The translations under genes were made by a program, and so were the position numbers. DNA of 49,392 bases from the NCBI GenBank assembly GCA_049366695.1, contig JBMNCR010000105.1:1-49392 (forward strand). Direction: 5' to 3'. Position 1 is the stretch's first letter. Each line of letters begins with the position of its first letter. Source of the stretch: JBMNCR01 sp049366695. GTDB taxonomy: Bacteria > Bacillota > Clostridia > Eubacteriales > Alkalibacteraceae. Shown here piece after piece: positions 41,988-49,392 of this stretch. The notes under the pieces are model-generated. The model ran no database searches and was not told where the DNA came from. It saw nothing but the letters and a program-made list of their open reading frames with translations.

Positions 41988-42007
41988 GCCTGGTTTTTAT
42001 ACCAGGC
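41988..42007 (-). other. Small hairpin upstream of mfd
   Basis: A 7-bp stem GCCTGGT/ACCAGGC with a six-base loop lies 22 bp before the mfd ATG. No T-tract follows on either strand, so it is more likely a leader structure than a terminator. Confidence 0.4.
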
Positions 42008-42069
42008 GATTAATGCAATTGTTTTCTCACTATTTATTCATTTTTTGATAAACTGTATTAAATTTTTCA

Positions 42070-42102
42070 TTTATATATAAAAAACAAAGTTTTATATATA
42101 AA
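42070..42102 (-). terminator. AT-only 13-bp hairpin after pth
   Basis: Perfect arms TTTATATATAAAA (42070-42082) and its reverse complement (42090-42102) with a seven-base loop lie between pth and mfd. The stem contains no G-C pair, so termination strength is uncertain. Confidence 0.4.
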
Positions 42103-42149
42103 CGAAAATAAGAAGTTAATATAACTGAGTATCTTTGAATGTTTAATAT

Positions 42150-42710
42150 CTATTCATAATTATTATATTTATTCATACAAACATTTATTCCTTCATCAAT
42201 AAAACATTGAATTATATCGCCACTTTTTTGTACTATTTCTCTTATTTTATTAATTTCATCTTTTGAAAATTTTTGCAACACATAATTGCTCAAAGGAATT
42301 CCATTGGGTTTACCAATCCCAATTCTTATTCTTGGAATACTCTCAGTTCTAAGTTGATATATCACAGATCTCATACCGTTATGAGTTCCAGCACTTCCAT
42401 GTTGTCTTATTCTTACTCTACCAAATTCTAAATCAATATCGTCATATATTACAATAACATCCTCTAGTTGCAAATCATAATATTTAACAATTTCAACTAT
42501 ACTTTCCCCACTAGCATTCATATATGTTTGAGGTTTAACAAATAACACTGTTTCTTTATTATACTTGTACATACCTATATATGCTTTTTGTTTATATTTA
42601 AAAGTAATATCATTTTTATCGGCAAAATAATCTATTATTTCAAATCCTATATTATGTCTAGTAAAAGAGTATTCATTACCAGGATTTCCTAATCCAATTA
42701 TTGCTTTCAA
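42150..42710 (-). CDS. pth: Peptidyl-tRNA hydrolase
   Basis: Pth frees tRNA from prematurely released peptidyl-tRNA (SpoVC in B. subtilis). The family start is KAIIGLGNPGNEYSFTRHNIGFEIID, with catalytic His19 in TRHNIGF. VKPQTYMNASGESI, VIYDDIDLEFGRVRIRQHGSAGTHNGMRSV and RIRIGIGKP follow. At 186 residues it is normal in length. The start is a TTG at 42710 with AAAGGTG about six bases upstream. It follows prs by 75 bp, the conserved prs-pth-mfd order (the ctc/rplY gene seen in B. subtilis is absent). Confidence 0.97.
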   Translation of the reverse strand: MKAIIGLGNPGNEYSFTRHNIGFEIIDYFADKNDITFKYKQKAYIGMYKYNKETVLFVKPQTYMNASGESIVEIVKYYDLQLEDVIVIYDDIDLEFGRVRIRQHGSAGTHNGMRSVIYQLRTESIPRIRIGIGKPNGIPLSNYVLQKFSKDEINKIREIVQKSGDIIQCFIDEGINVCMNKYNNYE

Positions 42711-42785
42711 AAAATCACCTTTCTTTTCTCATGCTAAATACTGCTATTTATAATTACATTAACCCTCTAACTAAATATCAAACAA

Positions 42786-43733
42786 TTAATCAAATAACCT
42801 ACTTAAAGATTTACCTTTATGCACTCTTTGAATAGCTTTCGCAAAAATTTCCCCTACTGATAGTATCTTAAGATTCTCTATTCTTTTATCTTCAGGAATT
42901 TGAATTGTATTTAATGCAACAATCTCTTTAATATTAGAATTTTTTAATCTTTCTATTGCTGGTCCTGAAAAAATTCCATGAGTACATACTGCATAAACAT
43001 TACTTGCTCCCAACTTCATTAATGCATCAGCCCCATTGCAAATTGTTCCTGCTGTATCAATCATATCATCAATTAATATACAATTTTTTTCCTTAATATC
43101 TCCTATTATATTCATCACTTCTGAAACATTTGCTTTAGGTCTTCTTTTATCAATAATAGCTAATGGAGCCTCTAATCTTTCTGCCAATTTTCTAGATCTT
43201 TTAACACTTCCTGCATCTGGAGATACTACTACTAAGTCTTCTAAACCTTGTTCCTTAAAGTAATCTGCCAATATAGGTAAGCCCAACAAGTGATCTACAG
43301 GCATATTAAAGAATCCTTGTATCTGAGTTGCATGTAAATCCATGGTAATGACTCTATCTGCACCCGCAACAGTTATTAGATCTGCAACTAATTTAGCTGT
43401 TATTGGGTCTCTTGACTTTGCCTTCCTATCTTGTCTTCCATATCCATAATATGGTATCACTGCATTTATTCTACCAGCTGATGCTCTCTTCATAGAATCA
43501 ATAATAATCAATAATTCCATCAAATTATTATTTACAGGTTGAGAAGTAGATTGAATTACATATACGTCATCACCTCTTACTGAATCATAAACATTAACTG
43601 ATATTTCACCATCACTAAAGGTTTCCATAGTGGCATTTGTTAATGGAATATCTAATAAATCTGATATTTCTTGTGCAAGTATACTGTTTGAATTACCTGC
43701 TATTAATTTCATTTCTTGAAATTTTCCGTCCAT
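42786..43733 (-). CDS. prs: Ribose-phosphate pyrophosphokinase (PRPP synthetase)
   Basis: Prs makes PRPP from ribose-5-phosphate and ATP, supplying purF, hpt and the ligand of PurR encoded nearby. Class I features are MKLIAGNSNSILAQEIS, the ATP/regulatory stretch YYGYGRQDRKAKSRDPITAKLVADLI, DLHATQIQGFFNMPVDHL and the PRPP loop ILIDDMIDTAGTICNGADAL. The 315-residue length is standard. The ATG at 43733 has GGGGG at a longish 12-base spacing; an ATG seven codons later has no better site. It lies 44 bp after glmU. Confidence 0.98.
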   Translation of the reverse strand: MDGKFQEMKLIAGNSNSILAQEISDLLDIPLTNATMETFSDGEISVNVYDSVRGDDVYVIQSTSQPVNNNLMELLIIIDSMKRASAGRINAVIPYYGYGRQDRKAKSRDPITAKLVADLITVAGADRVITMDLHATQIQGFFNMPVDHLLGLPILADYFKEQGLEDLVVVSPDAGSVKRSRKLAERLEAPLAIIDKRRPKANVSEVMNIIGDIKEKNCILIDDMIDTAGTICNGADALMKLGASNVYAVCTHGIFSGPAIERLKNSNIKEIVALNTIQIPEDKRIENLKILSVGEIFAKAIQRVHKGKSLSRLFD

Positions 43734-43777
43734 TTTTTTCTTCTTCCCCCTTAATTATTAAATACCTATGTACATTA

Positions 43778-45148
43778 TTAATCTCTCATAAGTTTTTTAG
43801 CGTAGTCAACTTTGTTTACTTGTTTACATCTAGCTATTGCTAGATTTTCTTCATCAACATTATTTGTTATTGTAGATCCTGCTGCAATATATGCTCCTTT
43901 TTTCACTGAAACAGGTGCAATCAAGTTTACATTACATCCTATAAAGCAGTCATCTTCTACTATTGTTTTCTGTTTCTTCTTACCATTATAATTTACAAAT
44001 ACCACACCGCAACCTAAATTAACTCTGTTACCAACCTCAGCATCCCCTATATATGTTAAATGAGATGCCTTAGTATCATTACCTATTACAGAATTCTTGA
44101 CCTCAACATAGTCACCAATCTTTACTCTTTCCCCGATTATACAATTTGGTCTAATATAAGCGTAGGGTCCTATGGAAGTATCTTTGTTAATTATACTTTC
44201 TTGCAAAGTAGAAGATTGAATCTCAACATTATCCCCTATAACACATTCTCTAATTCTACTGTTATGTCCTATTGTACATTTTGTTCCAATTTTTGTATTC
44301 CCTTCGATTATTGCACCTGGATAAATAATAGTATCTTGTCCAATAAAGACACTATCATTTATGTACGTATTACTAGGATCAATAATTGTAACTCCATTCT
44401 CCATTAGCTTATCATTAATTCTTTTTTGCAAAATTCTTTCTACTTGTGATAATTCTACCCTACTGTTAACGGCTTTAATATCTTCTTCAATAGTTTCTAC
44501 AACACCAACCTTTAGATCTGAATTTTTCATAATTTCAATTACATCTGTCAGATAGTATTCCCCTTGAGCATTATTATTTGTTAATTTTTCTAATGCTCTA
44601 TATAAATGATCTGCATCAAAACAATACATTCCAGAATTAATTTCATTAATTTGCAATTGTAGTTCATTTGCATCTTTTTGTTCGACTATCTTAATTAAAT
44701 TTCCTTCATTATCTTTAACTATTCTACCATAACCTAAAGGATTTTTTATAATTGAAGTTAACACCGTTGCATTATTATAATTATTTTCATGTTTTTTTAG
44801 CAACTTTTCTATAGTTTCACAAGAAATCAAAGGTGCATCCCCCATTAAAACTAACACCTTGGATTGAAAGTTGGATTTTAGAACTTCACTAGCTTGTTTA
44901 AGTGCATGTCCTGTACCTAATTGTCTTTCTTGTAATATATATTTCGAATTTTCTTTAATAATTTCAATAATTTCTTCGTGTTTATATCCAACAATAGTAT
45001 ATGTGTTTTCAATAGAAGAATTTTTACAATTATCAATTACATGATCAATCATAGTTTTCCCGCACACTTTATGAAGTACTTTTGGTAAATCAGATTTCAT
45101 TCTAGTTCCTTTACCTGCTGCAAGAATAATTGCAATAGTATTTTTCAT
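43778..45148 (-). CDS. glmU: Bifunctional GlcNAc-1-phosphate uridyltransferase / glucosamine-1-phosphate acetyltransferase
   Basis: GlmU makes UDP-GlcNAc, the precursor of peptidoglycan and other wall polymers. The N-terminal pyrophosphorylase domain has AIILAAGKGTRMKSDLPKVLHKV (residues 6-28) and QLGTGHALKQA. The C-terminal half (from about 250) is a left-handed beta-helix of hexapeptide repeats, with AYIRPNCIIGERVKIGDYVEVKNS and KASHLTYIGDAEVGNRVNLGCG acetyltransferase signatures. The 456-residue length is typical. The ATG at 45148 has AAGGAG. It precedes prs and follows spoVG, as in B. subtilis. Confidence 0.98.
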   Translation of the reverse strand: MKNTIAIILAAGKGTRMKSDLPKVLHKVCGKTMIDHVIDNCKNSSIENTYTIVGYKHEEIIEIIKENSKYILQERQLGTGHALKQASEVLKSNFQSKVLVLMGDAPLISCETIEKLLKKHENNYNNATVLTSIIKNPLGYGRIVKDNEGNLIKIVEQKDANELQLQINEINSGMYCFDADHLYRALEKLTNNNAQGEYYLTDVIEIMKNSDLKVGVVETIEEDIKAVNSRVELSQVERILQKRINDKLMENGVTIIDPSNTYINDSVFIGQDTIIYPGAIIEGNTKIGTKCTIGHNSRIRECVIGDNVEIQSSTLQESIINKDTSIGPYAYIRPNCIIGERVKIGDYVEVKNSVIGNDTKASHLTYIGDAEVGNRVNLGCGVVFVNYNGKKKQKTIVEDDCFIGCNVNLIAPVSVKKGAYIAAGSTITNNVDEENLAIARCKQVNKVDYAKKLMRD

Positions 45149-45210
45149 ATTATTCTCCTTACCTTAATGATCTATAACATTAATATTATATAAATATTTT
45201 TAATTTTTGT

Positions 45211-45245
45211 ATACAAAAAAATAAAAAAAGGGAATAACTTCCCTT
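45211..45245 (-). terminator. Intrinsic terminator after spoVG
   Basis: On minus, AAGGGAAG-TTAT-TCCCTT-type stem (45245-45228) is followed by TTTTTATTTTTTT. It is 17 bp past the spoVG stop. Confidence 0.88.
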
Positions 45246-45261
45246 TTATTATCAACTTTAA

Positions 45262-45546
45262 TTAAATTTGAGTCACCACTTCTAAATCTTCCTCTAATGC
45301 CATATTATACTTATTTAAAACAGCATCCTGTATCATGGTTCGTGTCTCCATATTGATTGGATGCGCAATATCCTTAAAATCACCATCTGGAGTTTTTCTA
45401 CTAGGCATTGCAATAAAAAAACCATTTTGACCTTCAATTACTTTGATATCATGTACTACAAATTGATTATCAAAAGTAACCGATACAATCGCTTTCATCT
45501 TTCCTTCTTTAGATATTTTTCTAATTCTAACATCGGTAATTTGCAT
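45262..45546 (-). CDS. spoVG: SpoVG, RNA/DNA-binding septation regulator
   Basis: A 94-residue single-domain regulator, first known in B. subtilis as a stage V gene affecting septation. It begins MQITDVRIRKISKEGKMKAIVSVTFDNQFVVHDIKVI and contains GFFIAMPSRKTPDGDFKDIAHPIN, the conserved core including the basic RK pair. The ATG at 45546 has AAGGGGG. It is bounded by a sigma-H-like promoter (45592-45616) upstream and an intrinsic terminator downstream, so it appears monocistronic. It sits between purR and glmU as in B. subtilis. Confidence 0.97.
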   Translation of the reverse strand: MQITDVRIRKISKEGKMKAIVSVTFDNQFVVHDIKVIEGQNGFFIAMPSRKTPDGDFKDIAHPINMETRTMIQDAVLNKYNMALEEDLEVVTQI

Positions 45547-45591
45547 AATTTAGCTTCCCCCTTGTATAAAAAAATTAAGTATACTATCTAT

Positions 45592-45616
45592 ATTCTTTAT
45601 AATAATAGAATATCCT
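45592..45616 (-). promoter_or_regulatory. Sigma-H-type promoter of spoVG
   Basis: On minus, AGGATAT (45616-45610), 14 bp and GAAT (45595-45592) match the sigma-H elements RnAGGAWWW and RnnGAATWW. The same 14-bp distance is found in the classical B. subtilis spoVG promoter as I remember it. Confidence 0.65.
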
Positions 45617-45648
45617 TTATTTTTTTTATATTTTTTTTATTTTTCTTA

Positions 45649-46458
45649 TTAATTCGAGGGTACAATATCAATTATGCCTTTATTTTGATCTAATCCTTTT
45701 AATACCATAAGAGGATAATACGATTGTACTAACTTATCTTTTGGATTTTCAGATGCTATTAAAACAGATACTCCTTCTACTTTTGTTTCAAATTCATTCA
45801 TTAAATTGATTATGCCTAATGCAGTTCCTCCACCTTTCATGAAATCATCAATTATAACAACCTTCGAATTCTTTTTGATAGATCTCTTAGATAATGACAT
45901 TGTACTAATTTTGTTACTTGAGCCTGATATATAATTTATACTAAGAGTTGTCCCATCAGTGACTTTATTATTTCTACGTACTATTATTAATGGACGGTTC
46001 AAGTGCTTTGCTGTCATTATAGCAATCGGAATACCTTTTGTTTCCATAGTTACAACGTAATCTATTTCCTTTTTAATATAATGAGTAGCAAATATTTTAC
46101 CTATCTTATCTGCAATTTCAGGGGAATATATTATATCAGTATAATAAATAAAGCCACCTGGAATTATTCGATTTTTATCTTTTAACTTCTCACATAAATA
46201 ATTAATGAATTCAATAGTATCATCTTCATCAACTATAGTAATATACTTTACTCCACCAGCAGCTCCTGCAATAGTTTCGATCTTGCCCATTTTTAAATTT
46301 TCGATTATTTTTTTTACTACCAATACATCTTCGCTTATACTAGATTTTGCCGCAGAAAAAATCTCACTGAAATAATTATAAGTAATTATTTTATTTGGAT
46401 TATCTGCTAAAATTTTTATTATTGCACCTATACGTTCATTTCTTCTATACTTTTCCAT
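45649..46458 (-). CDS. purR: Purine operon repressor PurR (Bacillus type)
   Basis: A winged-helix DNA-binding domain (EKYRRNERIGAIIKILADNPNKIITYNYFSEIFSAAKSSISEDVLVVKKII, about residues 2-52) is fused to a phosphoribosyltransferase-like domain. Its PRPP loop is VVIIDDFMKGGGTALG. In B. subtilis PurR represses pur genes and PRPP relieves repression. The open frame extends to 46620, but the ATG at 46458 has GAGGTG and starts the domain, giving 270 residues. Its promoter contains a PurBox-like pair, suggesting autoregulation. The N-terminal extension of the open frame is Ile/Leu-rich junk. Confidence 0.96.
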   Translation of the reverse strand: MEKYRRNERIGAIIKILADNPNKIITYNYFSEIFSAAKSSISEDVLVVKKIIENLKMGKIETIAGAAGGVKYITIVDEDDTIEFINYLCEKLKDKNRIIPGGFIYYTDIIYSPEIADKIGKIFATHYIKKEIDYVVTMETKGIPIAIMTAKHLNRPLIIVRRNNKVTDGTTLSINYISGSSNKISTMSLSKRSIKKNSKVVIIDDFMKGGGTALGIINLMNEFETKVEGVSVLIASENPKDKLVQSYYPLMVLKGLDQNKGIIDIVPSN

Positions 46459-46469
46459 TGAACACCTCA

Positions 46470-46513
46470 AAACACGAATATTATAGTATTTTATATTAAT
46501 TTTATTCATATAC
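46470..46513 (-). promoter_or_regulatory. PurR operator candidate at the purR promoter
   Basis: On plus, CACGAATATTA (46473-46483) carries the same ACGAATATT 9-mer as purL. After 18 bp a weak inverted box (TTTATTCATATA, 46501-46512) follows. The sites straddle the predicted transcription start. Confidence 0.45.
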
Positions 46514-46527
46514 ATAAAAAAGTTCAA
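46499..46527 (-). promoter_or_regulatory. Sigma-A promoter of purR
   Basis: On minus, TTGAAC (46527-46522), an exact 17-bp spacer and TAAAAT (46504-46499) predict a start near 46492, about 34 nt before the ATG. Confidence 0.55.
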
Positions 46528-46976
46528 TATATTTTTTATTAATATTAAAATAAAATTCATTAAAAATCTTAATATGGTATAATATTCTAATATTAAATTA
46601 ATAATATAAACTAATAACACTTTAAAAACTATTATATATATGCCTCATTAACAATTATTATATAAATTGTTGATAAAGTTTTTTCATCTTATGAGATAAA
46701 TTACAATTATAAAACTGGCAGTTTTTAAAAATGAAATATCATATAAATAATATTATAATTATTCTATCAGTGTTATTTGATTAATATTTCCGATTGTTCA
46801 TTCTCTAATCCTAATAATTTATATTACAATTGGCAAATATTAAATTTGTCACAACCTACAATATTATATTGTATTATAATATAAATAACTTATTTAAATA
46901 AATATTCTTTTGATTGAACATAATATAAAAAATTTTTGGTTTGTTTTAGCATAGAAATGAAATGAGGGATTGTGTT
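46528..46976. other. AT-rich divergent spacer between purR and murC
   Basis: I see a 15-bp palindrome ACAATATTATATTGT (46858-46872) and a 7-bp stem AACAATT/AATTGTT (about 46648-46669), both typical of AT-rich DNA. A TTGTCA (46846-46851) and TATAAT (46875-46880) are 23 bp apart, so they are not a standard promoter. No gene or known RNA is recognised. Confidence 0.4.
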
Positions 46977-48398
46977 TTGAAACTGTATTTAGAAAAAATA
47001 TTAAATAAAAAATTAAACCTTGTACATTTTATTGGTATAGGAGGCACAAGCATGAGTGGTCTCGCTCAGATTTTAATGAGTAGAGGTGTATGTGTAACAG
47101 GCTCTGATATGAAACACTCTTCCTATACAAAAAAATTAGCAGATAAAGGAGCAAAAGTTTACATAGGTCACGATGCAATGAATATAAGCAATAATTGTGA
47201 TTTAATAGTATATTCTGCTGCAATTAATAACAATAATCCTGAGATGCTTCGTTCTAAACAACTCAACATACCGCTCATGGAACGTTCTGACTTTTTAGGT
47301 GCCTTAACTAGAGACTATTCTAAAACTATTGCTGTTTCAGGAACTCATGGGAAAACAACAACTTCTTCCTTGATCTCATCATTGTTATATAATGGCAATT
47401 TAGATCCTACTGTTAGTATAGGAGGTAGTTTAGATATTATCGGGGGAAATTTTCGAGTTGGAGAAAGTGACTTTTTTGTTACCGAAGCCTGCGAATATGT
47501 GGATAGTTTTTTAAAATCTCAACATTCTATTGGAATTATATTAAATATCGAAGAAGATCATTTAGATTATTTTAACGATATCGAAGATATAAAAAAATCA
47601 TTTCATAATTTTGCTAAAATATTACCTGCTGATGGTATATTGATTGCTTATGGAGATTCTTCTGCAGTTCTTTCTATAATTTATGATTTAGATTGTCCAT
47701 ATATCACCTTTGGTCTTAAAAGCAATAACCAATGGCAAGCAATTAATATTGAATATGATAATCTTGGCAAACCTTCATTTGACGTTATAAATCAGGGGAA
47801 TTTATTTGGACATTTTAAATTAGATATTCCTGGCGAACACAATATTTTAAATGCATTAGCTTCTATAGTTTGTGCTAATCACATTGGTATAGATAAGGAC
47901 ATAATAAATAATACATTAAATTTATTTATAGGAGCTCACAGAAGATTTGAGTTTCGTGGCGAAATCAACAATATAAAAATATTTGAAGATTATGCCCACC
48001 ATCCTACTGAACTTAAAGTTACCGTTAAAGCATGCACTAATTATAAATACAATAAATTATGGGTAGTCTTTCAAGCTCATACTTTTTCAAGAGCATATTA
48101 TTTTTTTGATGAATTTGTTGATTCATTTAAAGGAGCTGATTATGTAATAATTAATGATATATATTCTGACAGAGAAAGCAACACATATAATATTCATGCT
48201 GTGGACTTAGCTAACGCAGTACAACAACGTTTAGGCATACCGACTAAACATATCAGTGATTTTAATGATATCGTAGAATTTTTAGTTGAAAACACTGTCC
48301 CCGATGATTTTGTTTTAGTGGCTGGTTCCCAAACTATAAACAAAGTTGCTTTTGACTTAATAGATGCTTTAGAGAACAAATATAAAGATTTTATATAA
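46977..48398 (+). CDS. murC: UDP-N-acetylmuramate--L-alanine ligase
   Basis: MurC adds L-alanine to UDP-MurNAc, the first cytoplasmic peptide step of peptidoglycan synthesis. The N-terminal Rossmann motif is LVHFIGIGGTSMSGLAQIL, the ATP loop AVSGTHGKTTTSSLISSLL, and NIEEDHLDYF, the hallmark IPGEHNILNALA and DYAHHPTELKVT follow. The open frame begins at an ATG at 46962 that lacks a ribosome-binding site. A TTG at 46977 is eight bases after GAGGG, so I prefer it (473 residues). It is divergent from purR and convergent with queT. Confidence 0.97.
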   Translation: MKLYLEKILNKKLNLVHFIGIGGTSMSGLAQILMSRGVCVTGSDMKHSSYTKKLADKGAKVYIGHDAMNISNNCDLIVYSAAINNNNPEMLRSKQLNIPLMERSDFLGALTRDYSKTIAVSGTHGKTTTSSLISSLLYNGNLDPTVSIGGSLDIIGGNFRVGESDFFVTEACEYVDSFLKSQHSIGIILNIEEDHLDYFNDIEDIKKSFHNFAKILPADGILIAYGDSSAVLSIIYDLDCPYITFGLKSNNQWQAINIEYDNLGKPSFDVINQGNLFGHFKLDIPGEHNILNALASIVCANHIGIDKDIINNTLNLFIGAHRRFEFRGEINNIKIFEDYAHHPTELKVTVKACTNYKYNKLWVVFQAHTFSRAYYFFDEFVDSFKGADYVIINDIYSDRESNTYNIHAVDLANAVQQRLGIPTKHISDFNDIVEFLVENTVPDDFVLVAGSQTINKVAFDLIDALENKYKDFI

Positions 48399-48449
48399 TA
48401 TCAAAATAGTTAAAACAAACTATTTGTCCATATAGAATCTTGTTAATGC

Positions 48450-48493
48450 CTCATACAAAAGGGACTATATCTAAACAGCCCCTTTTGCATGAG
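48450..48493. terminator. Bidirectional hairpin between murC and queT
   Basis: The 14-bp arms CTCATACAAAAGGG (48450-48463) and CCCTTTTGCATGAG (48480-48493) pair with one mismatch. The hairpin lies 51 bp after murC and 33 bp after queT, in a convergent gap. Confidence 0.65.
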
Positions 48494-48526
48494 AATATTA
48501 TTTCTCAATAATCTAACTTCAATTTT

Positions 48527-49006
48527 TCAATCTTTAATAATTTCATTAATACTTTTATTTTTCTCTATAATCTTTAATAATGGATACCCTAATCCGTACA
48601 CTGAAATTGTCTGTCCCAGTCCAACCCAAATAACTGAAATAAAGTACGGTAACCCTAGCACTTTCCACAATACAAAAGGTATAATTAATGCGTTTAAAAT
48701 TATAGAAGGTAACGGTACTAATACTTTAGTTTTTATCTTAGAAGTCATAAAAGCAGCTATAAGTGAAGTTAAACTTCCTAACACTACATCTAACATCCCT
48801 AATGGGCTACCGAAGAAGTTTGCAATAAGACACCCTATGAACAAACCAGGAACAGCAGAAGTTGTAAAATATGGGATCACTGCCATAGCTTCCGAAATCC
48901 TTATTTGCATTCCGCCATAACTAATCGGAGCTACCGAAACTGTAATGACTGCATATAAAGCAGCTATTATACCTGCTTTCACTATGTATTTCACTTTCTT
49001 ATTCAT
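48527..49006 (-). CDS. queT: Queuosine-precursor ECF transporter S component QueT
   Basis: A 159-residue hydrophobic S component with about five or six helices that imports a queuosine precursor (preQ0/preQ1 or queuine) with the shared ECF module. The family signature is VAPISYGGMQIRISEAMAVIPYF near residues 25-47, followed by FIGCLIANFFGSPLGMLDVVLGSLTSLIAA. The ATG at 49006 follows GGAGG. The assignment is reinforced by a preQ1-I riboswitch directly upstream, whose 3' part includes that ribosome-binding site. It is the last complete gene of the window and is on minus. Confidence 0.95.
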   Translation of the reverse strand: MNKKVKYIVKAGIIAALYAVITVSVAPISYGGMQIRISEAMAVIPYFTTSAVPGLFIGCLIANFFGSPLGMLDVVLGSLTSLIAAFMTSKIKTKVLVPLPSIILNALIIPFVLWKVLGLPYFISVIWVGLGQTISVYGLGYPLLKIIEKNKSINEIIKD

Positions 49007-49012
49007 TTTTTA

Positions 49013-49056
49013 ACCTCCGTAGTTTTATTTATCGACAGGATTTTGCGAACTGTCGT
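49013..49056 (-). promoter_or_regulatory. preQ1-I riboswitch controlling queT translation
   Basis: On minus, the hairpin CGACAG/CTGTCG (49055-49050 with 49039-49034) encloses TTCGCAAAATC. It is followed by an A-rich tail AAATAAAACTACGGAGG. The size, the TCGCA loop and the AAAACTA tail match the class I preQ1 aptamer, including the T. tengcongensis example as I recall it. The tail folds back onto the loop as an H-type pseudoknot when ligand binds. Here it contains the ribosome-binding site, so preQ1 should block translation. Confidence 0.87.
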
Positions 49057-49392
49057 GATTATTTATTATATTATTATATTAGTGTAATTACAATACTTAT
49101 TGTTATGAATACAGCCCTGTAACATGAATAAAAGAACCAATTACTTAGTTGCATTATCGTGATAATAAATGATATTAGTAAGAAAGCAGAAAAACTGAAA
49201 TACTCTAAAGTGGAAGCATTTACAATAATATAGGTTTCAAAAACTAATAATATTGTTTATATATAATTATTTTAATTATATATTTAGTAGCTCTCGTTAA
49301 TGTTTTAGAAAAACAGCATTTAAAAGTTATTTTTGAACAACTATTTTTAAAAATACTCCTCACTTCTTTATGCACTGTATTTATGATATAAT
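49057..49392 (-). other. Upstream region of queT to the window end
   Basis: Apart from the promoter at 49065-49093, the only structure seen is a perfect 11-bp AT-only inverted repeat (49259-49269 with 49273-49283). No gene is recognised; any gene upstream lies outside the window. Confidence 0.4.
49065..49093 (-). promoter_or_regulatory. Sigma-A promoter of queT
   Basis: On minus, TTGTAA (49093-49088), an exact 17-bp spacer and TATAAT (49070-49065) predict a start near 49058, right at the first base of the riboswitch. Confidence 0.65.

Noticed and set aside
46459..46620. N-terminal 54-residue extension of purR
   Set aside because: It is Ile/Leu/Tyr-rich translation of AT-rich promoter DNA; the ATG at 46458 has a good ribosome-binding site and starts the winged helix.

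Overview
The window is a low-GC, AT-rich chromosomal segment from a spore-forming anaerobe-type member of the Bacillota. The gene set and order (lysS, greA, dusB, coaX, ftsH, hpt, tilS, spoIIE, yabR, divIC, yabQ, yabP, rqcP, hup, yabN/mazG, yabM, spoVT, mfd, pth, prs, glmU, spoVG, purR, murC) are a colinear version of the Bacillus subtilis spoVG-to-lysS region. Clostridial traits are the single-chain PurL of about 1250 residues and HU within the cluster. I would guess a Tissierellales/Sedimentibacter-like clostridium, but that is inference.

Layout. Almost everything is on the minus strand; only the M23 peptidase gene (18990) and murC (46977) are on plus. Positions 139-7193 hold lysS-greA, a divergent Rossmann-like protein, dusB-coaX-ECF S component, and birA with a hotdog thioesterase. 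Positions 7194-14591 hold a HAD phosphatase, ftsH, hpt, tilS and spoIIE. Positions 14789-15386 hold five tRNA genes (transcribed Leu, fMet, Met, Glu, Val) with a degenerate heptamer repeat between the last two. Positions 15434-17973 hold ppx, yabR, divIC, yabQ and yabP. Positions 18065-19535 hold a divergent pair of cell-wall enzymes, both with altered catalytic or metal residues. Positions 19532-30580 hold a purine operon, purL-E-C-F-M-N-H-D. A 6S RNA gene lies just upstream of it (about 30696-30910). Positions 31077-38441 hold rqcP, hup, mazG, yabM, spoVT and two PrsA-like lipoproteins. Positions 38483-46458 hold mfd, pth, prs, glmU, spoVG and purR. Positions 46977-49056 hold murC and queT under a preQ1-I riboswitch.

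How the genes work together. The backbone couples translation (lysS, tRNAs, tilS, pth, dusB, rqcP), envelope and division (murC, glmU, divIC, yabM) and sporulation (spoIIE, spoVT, spoVG, yabP, yabQ). The purine operon and its 6S RNA sit exactly between rqcP (yabO) and yabP, which are adjacent in B. subtilis. purL, purE and purR each carry a PurBox-like pair with the same 18-bp core spacing, so a local PurR regulon can be read from this window. Several sporulation promoters are also legible: a 21-bp-spacer spoIIE promoter, a sigma-H-like spoVG promoter and a sigma-G-like spoVT promoter.

I see no prophage, insertion sequence, CRISPR array or defence system, and no wholly new system. The most rewarding signals are RNA and regulatory elements and the degenerate enzymes.
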